Notes: generated by a model not told the origin, from the letters alone. A stretch of 46,384 nt of DNA from an uncultured Sulfitobacter sp. (GCA_938003685.1 CALKXT010000008.1:1-46384), one strand, 5' to 3'. Positions 36,022 to 44,692 are shown, counted from the stretch's first letter. Numbers and translations are program-made.

Positions 36022-36522
36022 ATGACAGCAACAGCAGATTTCATGAATACCGAGGCCGCCGCACCCGCACTTGAGCCTGTGCGCATCGTCGGTGGAGGTC
36101 GCATGGTCGTGCGCGCCGCACAGCGCTTCATGGGTGTTGCCTTGATCATAGCGGCCCTTGGGTTGTGGGTTGCGCCCGGTGCAAGCTGGGAAAGCGATGT
36201 GATGTTGTTTAAACTGATCCTGTCGATCACGGCTGGTTTGGCTGGTTTGGGCTTGATGCAGTCAAGTGCCACGCCGCAAGCCCCAGAAGTTGAAATTGAT
36301 ACCATCCGCCGCGAAGTCCGTTTGGTACGTCGTGCAAAAGACGGCCGCAGCGATGTATTGCAGCGCTGTGGTTTTGCTGAATTGGGTCGTGTTGAACGTG
36401 AAGGCGCACATGTGCGTCTGTGGGACAGCAACAATACGTTTCTGGCTGAAGTTTCATTGACGGATCGCAATGCCATGACCAGCCTTGTTTCTGGACTGCG
36501 CGACGCAGGTAAGCTCGACTAA
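36022..36522 (+). CDS. Membrane protein of unknown function
   Basis: A 166-residue protein. An N-terminal hydrophilic stretch of about 30 residues is followed by two helices (about 36-51 and 62-80), then a soluble C-terminal domain (VEIDTIRREVRLVRRAKDGRSDVLQRCGFAELGRVEREGAHVRLWDSNNTFLAEVSL) that reads as a beta-rich fold. I do not recognise a named family. GAGGGA lies about 8 nt before the ATG and an intrinsic terminator follows, so it is a well-formed single gene. AT-rich sequence (35955-36000) upstream probably holds its promoter. Confidence 0.75.
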   Translation: MTATADFMNTEAAAPALEPVRIVGGGRMVVRAAQRFMGVALIIAALGLWVAPGASWESDVMLFKLILSITAGLAGLGLMQSSATPQAPEVEIDTIRREVRLVRRAKDGRSDVLQRCGFAELGRVEREGAHVRLWDSNNTFLAEVSLTDRNAMTSLVSGLRDAGKLD

Positions 36523-36544
36523 TTACTTTTTTCCCTCGAAACGT

Positions 36545-36575
36545 AAAAACGCCTCAGCATTGCTGGGGCGTTTTT
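36545..36575 (+). terminator. Intrinsic terminator after the 36022 gene
   Basis: AAAAACGCCTCAGC and GCTGGGGCGTTTTT pair around an ATT loop, with one T-G pair, ending in five T. Confidence 0.88.
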
Positions 36576-36713
36576 GCGTTTATGAAGATCGAATTTCAGG
36601 CAATGTTACACTCATGTTCAAATACGCGCACATAGTGTTGAACGCTCAAGGGTTGCAGATCGCGCTATAGCGGTCACATTGGATTTATCTTTTTTCAACT
36701 CGGAGTATCCTCA

Positions 36714-37283
36714 ATGAAATCCATTCTATTCGCTGCCGCCTTGGCCCTTGGTGCAACCAGTGCAGTTGCTGCTGACAAGTACGTGCTGGATGCCAGCCAC
36801 AGCCAAGTGGTTTTTAGCTATCAGCATCTTGGTTTTTCCACGACTTTTGGCATGTTTTCCGGATTTGACGGCGAGATCATGTTTGATGAGGCTGATCCAG
36901 CCGCGTCATCGGTCAATGTGTCCATGCCAGTGATGTCGATGTTCACCGGATGGGAAAAGCGCGAAGGGCATTTCATGTCTGACGACTTTTTTGGTGCGGC
37001 AGAGGGTGACATGGTGACGTTCACGTCCACGGGCATCGAAGTGACAGGCGAAGGCACGGCAATGATCACTGGTGATTTGACCATGAACGATGTGACCAAG
37101 TCTGTGGTTCTGGATGCTAAGCTGAATAAAAAGGGTGATCACCCGCAGGCGGGTAAGCCTTGGGTTGGTTTTGATGCGACGGCCAATGTGCTGCGCTCTG
37201 ACTTTGATCTGGGTAAATTCGCGCCGTATGTCAGCGACGAAGTTGCCGTGACCATTTCTATCGAGGCAATGAAAGCTGAATAA
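36714..37283 (+). CDS. YceI-family periplasmic protein
   Basis: Lipocalin-like beta-barrel that binds isoprenoid chains such as quinones in family members. The 189-residue precursor has a signal peptide (MKSILFAAALALGATSAVAA, cleavage near 19-20) and the YceI landmarks YVLDASHSQVVFSYQHLGFSTTFGMFSGF, the central SDDFFGA and the late GDLTMNDVTKSVVLDA and VGFDATANVLRSDFDLGKFAP. CGGAG lies about 8 nt before the ATG at 36714. A strong terminator follows. It converges on a cytochrome b561 gene that carries its own YceI domain. Confidence 0.95.
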   Translation: MKSILFAAALALGATSAVAADKYVLDASHSQVVFSYQHLGFSTTFGMFSGFDGEIMFDEADPAASSVNVSMPVMSMFTGWEKREGHFMSDDFFGAAEGDMVTFTSTGIEVTGEGTAMITGDLTMNDVTKSVVLDAKLNKKGDHPQAGKPWVGFDATANVLRSDFDLGKFAPYVSDEVAVTISIEAMKAE

Positions 37284-37309
37284 CTCAGCTACGATTGTTT
37301 GAAAGTGGA

Positions 37310-37341
37310 AACGCCGGGGCATATAACCCCGGCGTTTTTTT
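37310..37341. terminator. Intrinsic terminator between the two YceI-domain genes
   Basis: AACGCCGGGG (37310-37319) and CCCCGGCGTT (37327-37336) form a perfect 10-bp stem with a 7-nt loop, followed by a run of seven T. It sits 15 nt from the end of the convergent gene. Confidence 0.9.
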
Positions 37342-37356
37342 GTGGCCTGCGGTTTT

Positions 37357-38556
37357 TTAGCCGCCGCGCTGTGCCTTGAGGGTGATGCGCACCTTGACCT
37401 CAAAGGCAAGGCTGTCAGCGTCTTTCATATTATCCCCAATACCAAAGTCACGACGATCAAGTGTGAGGTCGCCGCGCATTTCTGCGCCATCCCCTATGAC
37501 CGCAAGGCCGAAGGGCAGAGTGAGGGGGACCGAGTTGTCTTTGATGGTCAGCGTGCCCACGGCCTCGTATCCGTCTGGCGCGTGTTGAATGTCGCCGCTG
37601 TAAACGGCTGTGGGGTGCGTGGTGGCGTCAAAGAAATCAGCGCCCAATGCCTGCTGGGTGACAGAACCTAACGTAAGGGACGCCACGTTGATTGTCGCGG
37701 TGACGGTGCCGACTTTACCACTTGGAATGGTTTCATCAAAGCTGATCGCGGCGGTCCAATCGGCAAACGAGCCTGTGACCTCAGAGCCAAACTGCACAAC
37801 GGTAATTTCGACCACACCTTCTTGGACCTGCCAATCCGAGGTGACTTCACTAAGGGCCGCGGTTTCTGCACCGTTGCCGGTATCATCCTGTGCGGCCAGA
37901 ACACCGCCAAGGGCAATTGCGAGACCCCAGACAACCAGTGCGCCAATCAAAGGTGTATTGGTGTGATGCTGATCTGGCATGGGGCCAATGGCAGGTTCAC
38001 CCGGCAACATGCGGCGCAAGATGGCGTCGCGGTCGATGACGTGGTGTTTCAAGGCACCTGCAATGTGGAGCAGCAAGGAGACAGCAAGTACCTTTGTGGC
38101 GACCCAATGCAGTGCCGCAAAGAAATGCTCAACGCCTGTAGATTTTGGGATCAGCGGCAGGTCTTGGCCAAAGGGCCACCAGATGGGCGCGAATCCGGCT
38201 GCGGCGGCGTGACCGATCCAGCCTGAGAGGGGGACGATGATTAGGGCACCATACAGGAGCCAATGCACCAATTCAGCAGCAAAGCTTTCGACTTTGTGAT
38301 CTGCATTTAACAAACCGGGTTTGGGTTGACTGATCGCCCAGATGATCCGGCCCAATGCCACGAAGAAGGCTGTGACGCCCAGTGTTTTATGCAAAGAAAA
38401 GAACCACGCTTTGCGCGCAAGTTCTTCGGATGTCTCGTAAGGCAAGTCATTTGCATAAAGGCCAAGCGGCAGCAGCGTAATGATCAACAGCGCCGTGGCC
38501 CAGTGAAATGTCTTGGTAATGCCACCATAGCGAAGTGCGGTGTTTGTGAGGGCCAT
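37357..38556 (-). CDS. Cytochrome b561-YceI fusion protein
   Basis: A 399-residue fusion. The first 185 or so residues are a di-heme cytochrome b561-type domain with four helices and the heme His pattern (TKTFHWATALL, FSLHKTLG, ELVHWLLYG, LLLHIAGALKHH). A further hydrophobic segment at about 205-223 (LIGALVVWGLAIALGGVLAA) leads to a C-terminal YceI domain of about 170 residues (residue 230 to the end; IKDNSVPLTLPFGLAV and LDRRDFGIGDNM). The topology places YceI in the periplasm beside the heme domain. The ATG at 38556 has AAGGAA about 8 nt upstream. Electron transfer to or from a quinone held by YceI is a reasonable inference. Confidence 0.9.
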   Translation of the reverse strand: MALTNTALRYGGITKTFHWATALLIITLLPLGLYANDLPYETSEELARKAWFFSLHKTLGVTAFFVALGRIIWAISQPKPGLLNADHKVESFAAELVHWLLYGALIIVPLSGWIGHAAAAGFAPIWWPFGQDLPLIPKSTGVEHFFAALHWVATKVLAVSLLLHIAGALKHHVIDRDAILRRMLPGEPAIGPMPDQHHTNTPLIGALVVWGLAIALGGVLAAQDDTGNGAETAALSEVTSDWQVQEGVVEITVVQFGSEVTGSFADWTAAISFDETIPSGKVGTVTATINVASLTLGSVTQQALGADFFDATTHPTAVYSGDIQHAPDGYEAVGTLTIKDNSVPLTLPFGLAVIGDGAEMRGDLTLDRRDFGIGDNMKDADSLAFEVKVRITLKAQRGG

Positions 38557-38700
38557 GGGAGGTATTCCTTTACTGTGAGCCCTCAATTTAGAGGTAAGGT
38601 GCTGCACTCACAATGACAATTGGCGCACAGGGTGCGTGCAGCCTTGTTTGAGCGCCGCCTGCGCGATACATCTGGTGCAAACACTAAACAGGGGTTCAAC

Positions 38701-39633
38701 ATGAGCATCGCATTCGTATTTCCAGGGCAGGGTGCCCAGACCATCGGCATGGGCCGCGAGTTGGCTGAGGCCTATCCGGCGGCTAGGGCTGTTTTTGACG
38801 AGGTTGACGAGGCGCTGGGTCAAAAGCTGTCTGAAGTAATTTGGAACGGTGATATCGAAACGCTGACTTTGACTGAGAATGCTCAGCCAGCTTTGATGGC
38901 GACCTCAATGGCGGCGATGCGCGCGCTTGAGGCTGAAGGCGTTACCTTGGATCGTGCCGCATTTGTCGCGGGGCATTCATTGGGTGAATATTCGGCGCTT
39001 TGTGCCGCTGGATCACTGTCACTTACTGATACCGCGCGCCTGTTGCGGATACGTGGCAAGGCGATGCAGGCCGCGGTGCCTGTGGGGCCGGGCGCGATGG
39101 CCGCGATTTTGGGTTTGGACGCGGCAGCGGTAGAAGAGGTGGCACGTGCGGCAGCGGGCGAAGATGTCTGTCAGCTTGCCAATGAAAATGATCCTACACA
39201 AAATGTTATTTCGGGCAGCACAGCAGCGATTGAACGTGCTGTGGTATTGGCAAAAGAAGCTGGCGCAAAACGGGCGCTGCCCTTGCCTGTGTCCGCCCCT
39301 TTCCATTGTGCTTTGATGCAGCCCGCAGCGGATGAGATGGCACGTGCTTTGGGCGAGGTCACGTTTAATGACCCAAGCGTACCATTGGTGGCGAATGTAT
39401 TGGCTGAGAGCGTGACCGATGCAGGCCATATTCGTGGTTTACTGGTTGAACAGGTCACAGGCCGTGTGCGCTGGCGCAGTTCGGTTGAATATATGGCAGC
39501 CCAAGGTGTGACCGAGTTTTGGGAAATTGGTGCGGGTAAAGCATTGTCCGGCATGATCCGCCGGATCAGCAAGGAAAGTGCAAGCCGCACGGTCGGTACG
39601 CCCGCCGAAGTCGTTGCTGCCAAAGACGTTTGA
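38701..39633 (+). CDS. fabD: Malonyl-CoA:ACP transacylase
   Basis: Moves malonyl from CoA to acyl carrier protein, feeding fatty-acid elongation. The 310-residue product has the FPGQGAQ opening, the nucleophile S93 in GHSLGEYSAL, the active-site His in PVSAPFHCALM and the QVTGRVRWRSSVEYM segment. AGGGG lies about 7 nt before the ATG at 38701. The stop codon overlaps the next start by one base, so fabD and the ClpP-fold gene are probably translated together. Confidence 0.97.
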   Translation: MSIAFVFPGQGAQTIGMGRELAEAYPAARAVFDEVDEALGQKLSEVIWNGDIETLTLTENAQPALMATSMAAMRALEAEGVTLDRAAFVAGHSLGEYSALCAAGSLSLTDTARLLRIRGKAMQAAVPVGPGAMAAILGLDAAAVEEVARAAAGEDVCQLANENDPTQNVISGSTAAIERAVVLAKEAGAKRALPLPVSAPFHCALMQPAADEMARALGEVTFNDPSVPLVANVLAESVTDAGHIRGLLVEQVTGRVRWRSSVEYMAAQGVTEFWEIGAGKALSGMIRRISKESASRTVGTPAEVVAAKDV

Positions 39634-40208
39634 TGCGGCTTGTTGCGTGTTTCGCGGTGGTGCTGGCGCTTTTTGGCTGTGCTATTGCGGACAATGCAGT
39701 CGATCGAGCTGAATTTGAGGTGCAAGGCACACGGTTGTTGATGAGCGGTGAAATAACCAGCCGCACACCCGGCAATTTTGAGCGATTGATCGCTGAAAAT
39801 CCACAGATCACGACGATTGTGCAAGGCTATATGCCCGGATCGCTGGACGATGAAGCGGTCGTGCAGATGGGATATCGGGTGCGAGAATTGGGGCTGAACA
39901 CGCATCTGACGGCGGATAGCGAAATTTATTCAGGTGCAGTTGATTTGTTTTTGGCCGGACGGACCAGAACCATGCAGCGGGGGGCGGTGATTGGGGTTCA
40001 TTCGTGGGCCGATGGCTTTGGTGAAGGGGCGCAATATCCCCGTGGTGCGCCAGAACATCGCACCAATGCGGACTATACGGCGGACATGTTGGGCAGCGAG
40101 GCGTTTTACTGGTTTACCTTGCAGGCCGCGCCCTCGAGAGGGATACATGAGATGACGGGCGCTGAAATTGCGCGCTTTGGGTTGCTGACGCAGGCAGTGC
40201 AAAATTGA
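39633..40208 (+). CDS. Exported ClpP/crotonase-fold protein (COG3904-like)
   Basis: A 191-residue protein with an N-terminal signal (MRLVACFAVVLALFGCAIAD); the Cys at 16 gives a weak lipobox, so either secretion or lipid anchoring is possible. The body resembles COG3904 ClpP-like periplasmic proteins: SGEIT, then SEIYSGAVDLFLAGRTRTMQRGAVIGVHSW, where S100 could be the nucleophile and H123 the base. The usual paired cysteines of the SCASAC motif are absent. The start ATG shares one base with the fabD stop; fabG follows 18 nt later. Protease activity is not shown, and its place within fatty-acid synthesis genes is unexplained. Confidence 0.72.
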   Translation: MRLVACFAVVLALFGCAIADNAVDRAEFEVQGTRLLMSGEITSRTPGNFERLIAENPQITTIVQGYMPGSLDDEAVVQMGYRVRELGLNTHLTADSEIYSGAVDLFLAGRTRTMQRGAVIGVHSWADGFGEGAQYPRGAPEHRTNADYTADMLGSEAFYWFTLQAAPSRGIHEMTGAEIARFGLLTQAVQN

Positions 40209-40226
40209 GAGATAAGAGGAAGAGTT

Positions 40227-40964
40227 ATGTTTGATCTAACAGGAAAAAATGCCTTAGTTACTGGGGCTTCGGGTGGGATTGGCGCGGATATTGCGCGCAT
40301 GTTGCATGCCCAAGGCGCAACTGTGGGCCTGTCTGGCACGCGGGTTGAGCCGCTAGAGGCGTTGAAAACTGAGCTTGGTGAGCGCGCGCATGTGTTGCCT
40401 TGCAATCTAAGCGATATGGAAGCGGTTGATGCACTGCCCAAACAAGCCGCAGAGGCGATGGGATCTGTCGATATTCTGGTCAACAATGCTGGGATCACAC
40501 GCGATAATCTGTTTATGCGAATGTCTGACGATGAGTGGAATTCGGTTTTGAATGTTAACCTCACGGCGACATTCAAGCTGTGTAAGGGCGTAATGCGCGG
40601 CATGATGAAGGCGCGTTGGGGCCGGATTGTGAATATTTCCAGTATTGTGGGCGCGACGGGTAATCCCGGTCAGGCCAATTATGCGGCGTCCAAAGCGGGG
40701 ATGATCGGCATGTCCAAGTCATTGGCCTATGAGGTCGCAAGCCGTGGCATTACCGTAAATGCGGTTGCCCCGGGGTTCATCACCACGGCGATGACGGATA
40801 AGTTGAACGATGACCAAAAAGCTGGAATCATGGGACAAATCCCTGCCGGTCGTATGGGAGAGCCAAATGAAATCGCATCGGCGGTTTTATACCTTGCCAG
40901 CGCCGAGGCTGGATATGTGACTGGCACCACCTTGCATGTGAATGGTGGTATGGCCATGTTGTGA
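40227..40964 (+). CDS. fabG: 3-oxoacyl-ACP reductase
   Basis: NADPH-dependent short-chain dehydrogenase that reduces 3-oxoacyl-ACP. The 245-residue product has the cofactor motif TGASGGIG at about 12-19, LVNNAGITRDNLFMRM, catalytic Ser in VNISSIVG, and YAASKAG with catalytic Tyr and Lys, ending with YVTGTTLHVNGGMAM. GAGGAAGAG lies about 6 nt before the ATG. Third gene of the fabD-led cluster. Confidence 0.97.
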   Translation: MFDLTGKNALVTGASGGIGADIARMLHAQGATVGLSGTRVEPLEALKTELGERAHVLPCNLSDMEAVDALPKQAAEAMGSVDILVNNAGITRDNLFMRMSDDEWNSVLNVNLTATFKLCKGVMRGMMKARWGRIVNISSIVGATGNPGQANYAASKAGMIGMSKSLAYEVASRGITVNAVAPGFITTAMTDKLNDDQKAGIMGQIPAGRMGEPNEIASAVLYLASAEAGYVTGTTLHVNGGMAML

Positions 40965-41077
40965 CGGGCAGCGCAATAGCGTTTGCCAGATGTGACTCTT
41001 GTGCTAAAGGGGGCGCAGATTCGATAACTAGGGTGCTTGATTGATCCCTAAACCTTGTGCAAACAGGGAATAGAGCC

Positions 41078-41093
41078 GCCCCAAACGTGGGGC
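41078..41093 (+). repeat. Small hairpin in the acpP leader
   Basis: GCCCCA and TGGGGC pair around an AACG loop, 74 nt before acpP, in the 202-nt gap after fabG. No T run follows, so it is not a terminator. Confidence 0.5.
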
Positions 41094-41166
41094 ATCCTCC
41101 AACCGCCAAAATATCGGCGCGCGGATAGCAATATGGGCTTAGGCCCGAAAAGATGAGGACTTACTT

Positions 41167-41397
41167 ATGAGCGACGTCGCAGACCGCGTGAAAAAGATCG
41201 TTGTAGAGCACTTGAGTGTTGAAGAGGAAAAAGTAGTTGAGAATGCGTCATTCATTGACGATCTCGGCGCTGATAGCCTTGACACCGTTGAGTTGGTGAT
41301 GGCGTTCGAAGAAGAGTTCGGCATTGAAATCCCTGATGACGCAGCCGAAAACATCCAGACATTCGGCGATGCAGTAAAGTTCATCAGCGCCGCGTAA
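41167..41397 (+). CDS. acpP: Acyl carrier protein
   Basis: Small acidic carrier of fatty acyl intermediates. The 76-residue product has the 4'-phosphopantetheine attachment Ser in [21 protein letters not shown], the classic ACP motif. It lies 202 nt after fabG and so probably has its own promoter, as acpP often does for high expression. A strong terminator follows, separating it from the downstream GNAT gene. Confidence 0.98.
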   Translation: MSDVADRVKKIVVEHLSVEEEKVVENASFIDDLGADSLDTVELVMAFEEEFGIEIPDDAAENIQTFGDAVKFISAA

Positions 41398-41434
41398 GTC
41401 GCGTGTGCTGATCTTCATCGGCAAGTAAATTCTT

Positions 41435-41473
41435 AAACGGCGTTGTTCCTTATGCGGAATGACGCCGTTTTTG
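41435..41473 (+). terminator. Intrinsic terminator after acpP
   Basis: AAACGGCGT (41435-41443) pairs with ACGCCGTTT (41462-41470), with a further TTCC/GGAA pairing in the loop, followed by a T run. Confidence 0.85.
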
Positions 41474-41582
41474 TTTGAGGGGGTGTCACAAGGGGTTGTG
41501 GCGAAAAGCGTGACAGCGCAAAGATTGCCAAGAGCAAACCATCACGTGTGAAGACAATTCACCCCCCCAAAGTTTGAAACCT

Positions 41583-42116
41583 ATGTCCCGTACCATACCA
41601 ACCATCAATACTGCCCGCGTGACCCTGCGTGGTATGCGTGCCGAAGATTTTAACCGCTTTGCTGAAATTTGGGCAACGCCAGAGGTCGTGACCCATATCA
41701 GCGGCAAACCTTGGCCCAAGTCACGCTCATGGGATGCGTTTTTGCGTAATGCCGGCCATTGGCAGATTACCGGATTTGGTCAATGGGCTGTTCAGGTGCA
41801 TGGGCAGGCGATGATGGCGGGGCAGAGTGGCTTTTTCTATGGGTCACGTGGTTTGGGCGAGGATTTTGATCCCTTTCCAGAGGCGGGGTGGGTGTTGGAC
41901 CCTCAACACCATGGTCAAGGCCTCGGGCTGGATGCGGCACGCGCTGCACATGATTGGTTTGATCGGGTGATTGCGGGGCGTACGGTCTGTATGATTACGC
42001 CTGATAATCATGGGTCACTCAAGATTGCGACTGCGTTGGGTTATTTGCCGCTACGCGACGTTGAGATTGAAGGCGATATCGTACAGTTGATGACGCGCAA
42101 AGGTCCGCCTGTTTGA
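41583..42116 (+). CDS. GNAT-family N-acetyltransferase
   Basis: A 177-residue acetyltransferase of the RimJ/RimL-like group. It opens with TARVTLRGMRAEDFNRFAEIWATPEVVTHISG and has the acetyl-CoA binding segment GWVLDPQHHGQGLGLDAARAAHDWF (motif A, Q/R-x-x-G-x-G/A variant) and MITPDNHGSLKIATALGY. The ATG at 41583 is the first well-placed methionine; the ribosome site is weak. It sits between the acpP terminator and fabF. The substrate (protein N terminus, amine or antibiotic) cannot be told. Confidence 0.88.
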   Translation: MSRTIPTINTARVTLRGMRAEDFNRFAEIWATPEVVTHISGKPWPKSRSWDAFLRNAGHWQITGFGQWAVQVHGQAMMAGQSGFFYGSRGLGEDFDPFPEAGWVLDPQHHGQGLGLDAARAAHDWFDRVIAGRTVCMITPDNHGSLKIATALGYLPLRDVEIEGDIVQLMTRKGPPV

Positions 42117-42216
42117 TCCGCAGCTCTATGGGGGCAAAGGGCCATGCGCACTTGAACAAACCACCCCCTGCAAGGTATAGCCAATTAACGCAAAAAGAAC
42201 ACCAAGGGGCTTGGAT

Positions 42217-43476
42217 ATGCGCAGAGTAGTTGTGACGGGTTTGGGATTGGTGACGCCATTAGCAGATGGGGTCGAGGCAAGCTGGAGCCGGATTTTGGAC
42301 GGTCAATCTGGTGCGGGGCCGATTACTGGCTTTGACCCAAGCCGATTGGTGACGCAATACGCCTGCGAAGTGCCTTTGGGTGATGGCAATGACGGCACGT
42401 TCAACGCTGACACTTACATGGAAAAGAAAGAGCAGCGTAAAGTTGATACTTTCATCATGTTTGGTTTGGCCGCGGCACAGCAAGCCGTTGAGGATGCTGG
42501 GTGGAAACCTACTGATCGTGAAGAATTGGAACGCACTGGTGTTTTGATTGGGTCGGGTATCGGTGGGCTGAATTCCATCGCCAATACCGCTGTGATGATG
42601 GCCGAAAAAGGCCCTCGTCGGGTGAGCCCGTTCTTTGTGCCGGGTGCATTGATCAACTTGATCTCTGGTCAGGTGTCGATCCGCTATGGGTTTCGTGGAC
42701 CAAACCATTCGGTTGTGACGGCTTGTTCCACAGGTGCGCACGCGATTGGTGATGCATCTCGTTTGATCATGCACGGTGATGCGGATGTGATGGTTGCAGG
42801 CGGCGCGGAAGCGGCGATTTGTGAGATTGGAATTGCGGGTTTTAACGCCTGTAAAGCACTCAGCACCAAGCGCGGTGATGATCCGACCAAGGCAAGCCGT
42901 CCATATGATGCGGACCGTGATGGGTTTGTCATGGGTGAAGGCGCGGGTATTGTTGTGTTGGAAGAATACGAACACGCCAAGGCGCGCGGTGCTAAGATTT
43001 ATGCTGAAGTATTGGGTTATGGTCTGTCTGGTGATGCCTATCACATCACGGCACCTGCCGAAGACGGTGACGGGGCAGAGCGGTCTATGCGGTCTGCATT
43101 GCGCGGTGCAGGTCTTGAGCCAAAAGATGTTGATTACATTAACGCACATGGCACCTCGACGATGGCGGATACCATTGAACTGGGCGCGGTTGAGCGGATG
43201 ATGGGCGATGCGGCGGATAAAGTGACGATGTCGTCGACCAAGTCTGCAACGGGTCACTTGTTAGGCGCAGCGGGCGCTATTGAGGCTATATTCTCAATCC
43301 TTGCGATCCGTGATCAAGTGGCACCGCCAACGATCAATCTGGACAACCCAGCGGTTGAGACCAAAATTGATTTGGCACCCAACAAAAAGGTTGAGCGCGA
43401 GATCAATGTGGCGTTGTCGAATTCGTTCGGCTTTGGCGGTACGAATGCCAGCGTCTTGTTTGGGAAAGTAACGTAA
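42217..43476 (+). CDS. fabF: 3-oxoacyl-ACP synthase II
   Basis: Condensing enzyme that elongates acyl-ACP with malonyl-ACP. The 419-residue product has the catalytic Cys C170 (VVTACSTGAHAI) and both histidines (NAHGTSTMADTIE and SATGHLLGAAGA), followed by NSFGFGGTNASVLF. The ATG at 42217 has AAGGGG about 8 nt upstream; the TTG two codons earlier is in frame but less likely. The stop overlaps the mltG start by one base (TAATG). Confidence 0.97.
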   Translation: MRRVVVTGLGLVTPLADGVEASWSRILDGQSGAGPITGFDPSRLVTQYACEVPLGDGNDGTFNADTYMEKKEQRKVDTFIMFGLAAAQQAVEDAGWKPTDREELERTGVLIGSGIGGLNSIANTAVMMAEKGPRRVSPFFVPGALINLISGQVSIRYGFRGPNHSVVTACSTGAHAIGDASRLIMHGDADVMVAGGAEAAICEIGIAGFNACKALSTKRGDDPTKASRPYDADRDGFVMGEGAGIVVLEEYEHAKARGAKIYAEVLGYGLSGDAYHITAPAEDGDGAERSMRSALRGAGLEPKDVDYINAHGTSTMADTIELGAVERMMGDAADKVTMSSTKSATGHLLGAAGAIEAIFSILAIRDQVAPPTINLDNPAVETKIDLAPNKKVEREINVALSNSFGFGGTNASVLFGKVT

Positions 43477-44660
43477 TGTGGCGCCATATTGCGTCAAATG
43501 CTGTGACGTTTCTGATGGTTGGGCTGTTCTTGTTGGGCGGCGTAATCATTTGGGGGAAATCTGAGTATACAGCTGAAGGGCCGCTGAAACAGGCGATTTG
43601 CGTTCAGGTTGAGCGCGGGTCGAACATGCGCAAGGTCAGCCGTAATTTGGCGGAGCAGGGCGCGGTCAGTTCTGGTGCTATCTTTCGGATGGGAGCGGAT
43701 TATGAGAAAAAGACTGCTAACCTGAAGGCGGGTAGCTTTCTGGTGCAACCCGGAACGTCAATGTCTGAGATTGTTGATGTTGTGACCAAAGGTGGTGCAA
43801 GCACGTGCGGGACCGAAGTTGTCTATCGCATTGGGATTAATCGGATTTCGGTGCAGGTGCGTGAGTTGGACCCTGCGACAAACCGGTTTGTGGAACGGGC
43901 GGAGTTTACGCCGGGGGCGGATGATGTGCCTGCGTTGTATACTGAGATGAAGGCCAAGTCCGACACGCGGTTTCGGATTGCTTTGGCAGAAGGTGTGACA
44001 AGCTGGCAGGTCGTTGAGGGCTTGAAAGGCATGGATGTGCTGGACGGTTCTGTGGCGGAAGTGCCTGCAGAAGGGTCATTGGCCCCTGACAGCTATGAGG
44101 TGCGCCCAGGTGACGAACGCGCGGGCGTTGTGGCGCAGATGCAGGCGGCACAGGAAACTTTGTTGGCCGCAGCGTGGGAATCGCGCGCGCCTGATCTGCC
44201 GATTGGCAGCGCAGAAGATCTGTTGATCCTTGCGTCGATTGTTGAAAAAGAAACTGGTGTTGCTGAGGAGCGCAGGCAGGTGTCAGCGGTATTTGTAAAC
44301 CGTTTAAACCAAGGCATGCGGTTGCAGACCGACCCGACAGTTATTTATGGAATCACCAAGGGCGAGGGCATTTTGGGGCGTGGTTTGCGGCGTTCTGAGT
44401 TGCGCAAAGAAACGCCTTGGAACACCTATGTGATCAATGGGTTACCACCCACACCGATTGCCAACCCGGGACGCGAAAGCCTGATGGCGGCAGCACAACC
44501 GGATGAGACAGATTACATATTCTTTGTGGCTGATGGCACCGGCGGACATGCGTTTGCAGTTACGTTGGATGAGCATAACGCGAATGTTGCAAAGTGGCGC
44601 AAGATCGAAGCGGAACGTGGTGCAGAAGCTGCTGGCAATGCATCCACGGGTGGTAACTGA
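43476..44660 (+). CDS. mltG: Endolytic murein transglycosylase MltG
   Basis: Inner-membrane lytic transglycosylase that cuts nascent glycan strands and is thought to end their synthesis. The 394-residue product has an N-terminal membrane anchor (VTFLMVGLFLLGGVIIWG), a LysM-like region and the YceG/MltG catalytic domain with the Glu in LASIVEKETGVAEERRQVSAVFVNRLNQGMRLQTDPTVIYG, then NTYVINGLPPTPIANPG. The start overlaps the fabF stop by one base, giving the fabF-mltG pair seen in many proteobacteria. The GTA cluster begins downstream. Confidence 0.97.
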   Translation: MWRHIASNAVTFLMVGLFLLGGVIIWGKSEYTAEGPLKQAICVQVERGSNMRKVSRNLAEQGAVSSGAIFRMGADYEKKTANLKAGSFLVQPGTSMSEIVDVVTKGGASTCGTEVVYRIGINRISVQVRELDPATNRFVERAEFTPGADDVPALYTEMKAKSDTRFRIALAEGVTSWQVVEGLKGMDVLDGSVAEVPAEGSLAPDSYEVRPGDERAGVVAQMQAAQETLLAAAWESRAPDLPIGSAEDLLILASIVEKETGVAEERRQVSAVFVNRLNQGMRLQTDPTVIYGITKGEGILGRGLRRSELRKETPWNTYVINGLPPTPIANPGRESLMAAAQPDETDYIFFVADGTGGHAFAVTLDEHNANVAKWRKIEAERGAEAAGNASTGGN

Positions 44661-44670
44661 TTTCATGTGG

Positions 44671-44692
44671 GGATGGGTGCGAGCACCCATCC
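44671..44692. repeat. Hairpin after mltG
   Basis: GGATGGGTGC and GCACCCATCC form a perfect 10-bp inverted repeat with a GA centre, followed by TAC. It has no T run. It resembles the 15469-15494 hairpin in ending CCTAC and may belong to a dispersed palindromic family. Confidence 0.7.

Noticed and set aside
39171-39905. 244-codon minus-strand frame opposite fabD and the ClpP-fold gene
   Set aside because: No family motif and no ribosome site, and it spans two well-supported forward genes.
41486-41719. Minus-strand small gene between acpP and the GNAT gene
   Set aside because: It overlaps the GNAT 5' end, has no recognisable motif, and the GNAT frame is well supported.
42259-43257. 332-codon open frame on the minus strand
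   Set aside because: It lies entirely opposite fabF, has Arg/His/Cys-rich, non-globular composition and no ribosome site. It is a by-product of fabF codon use.
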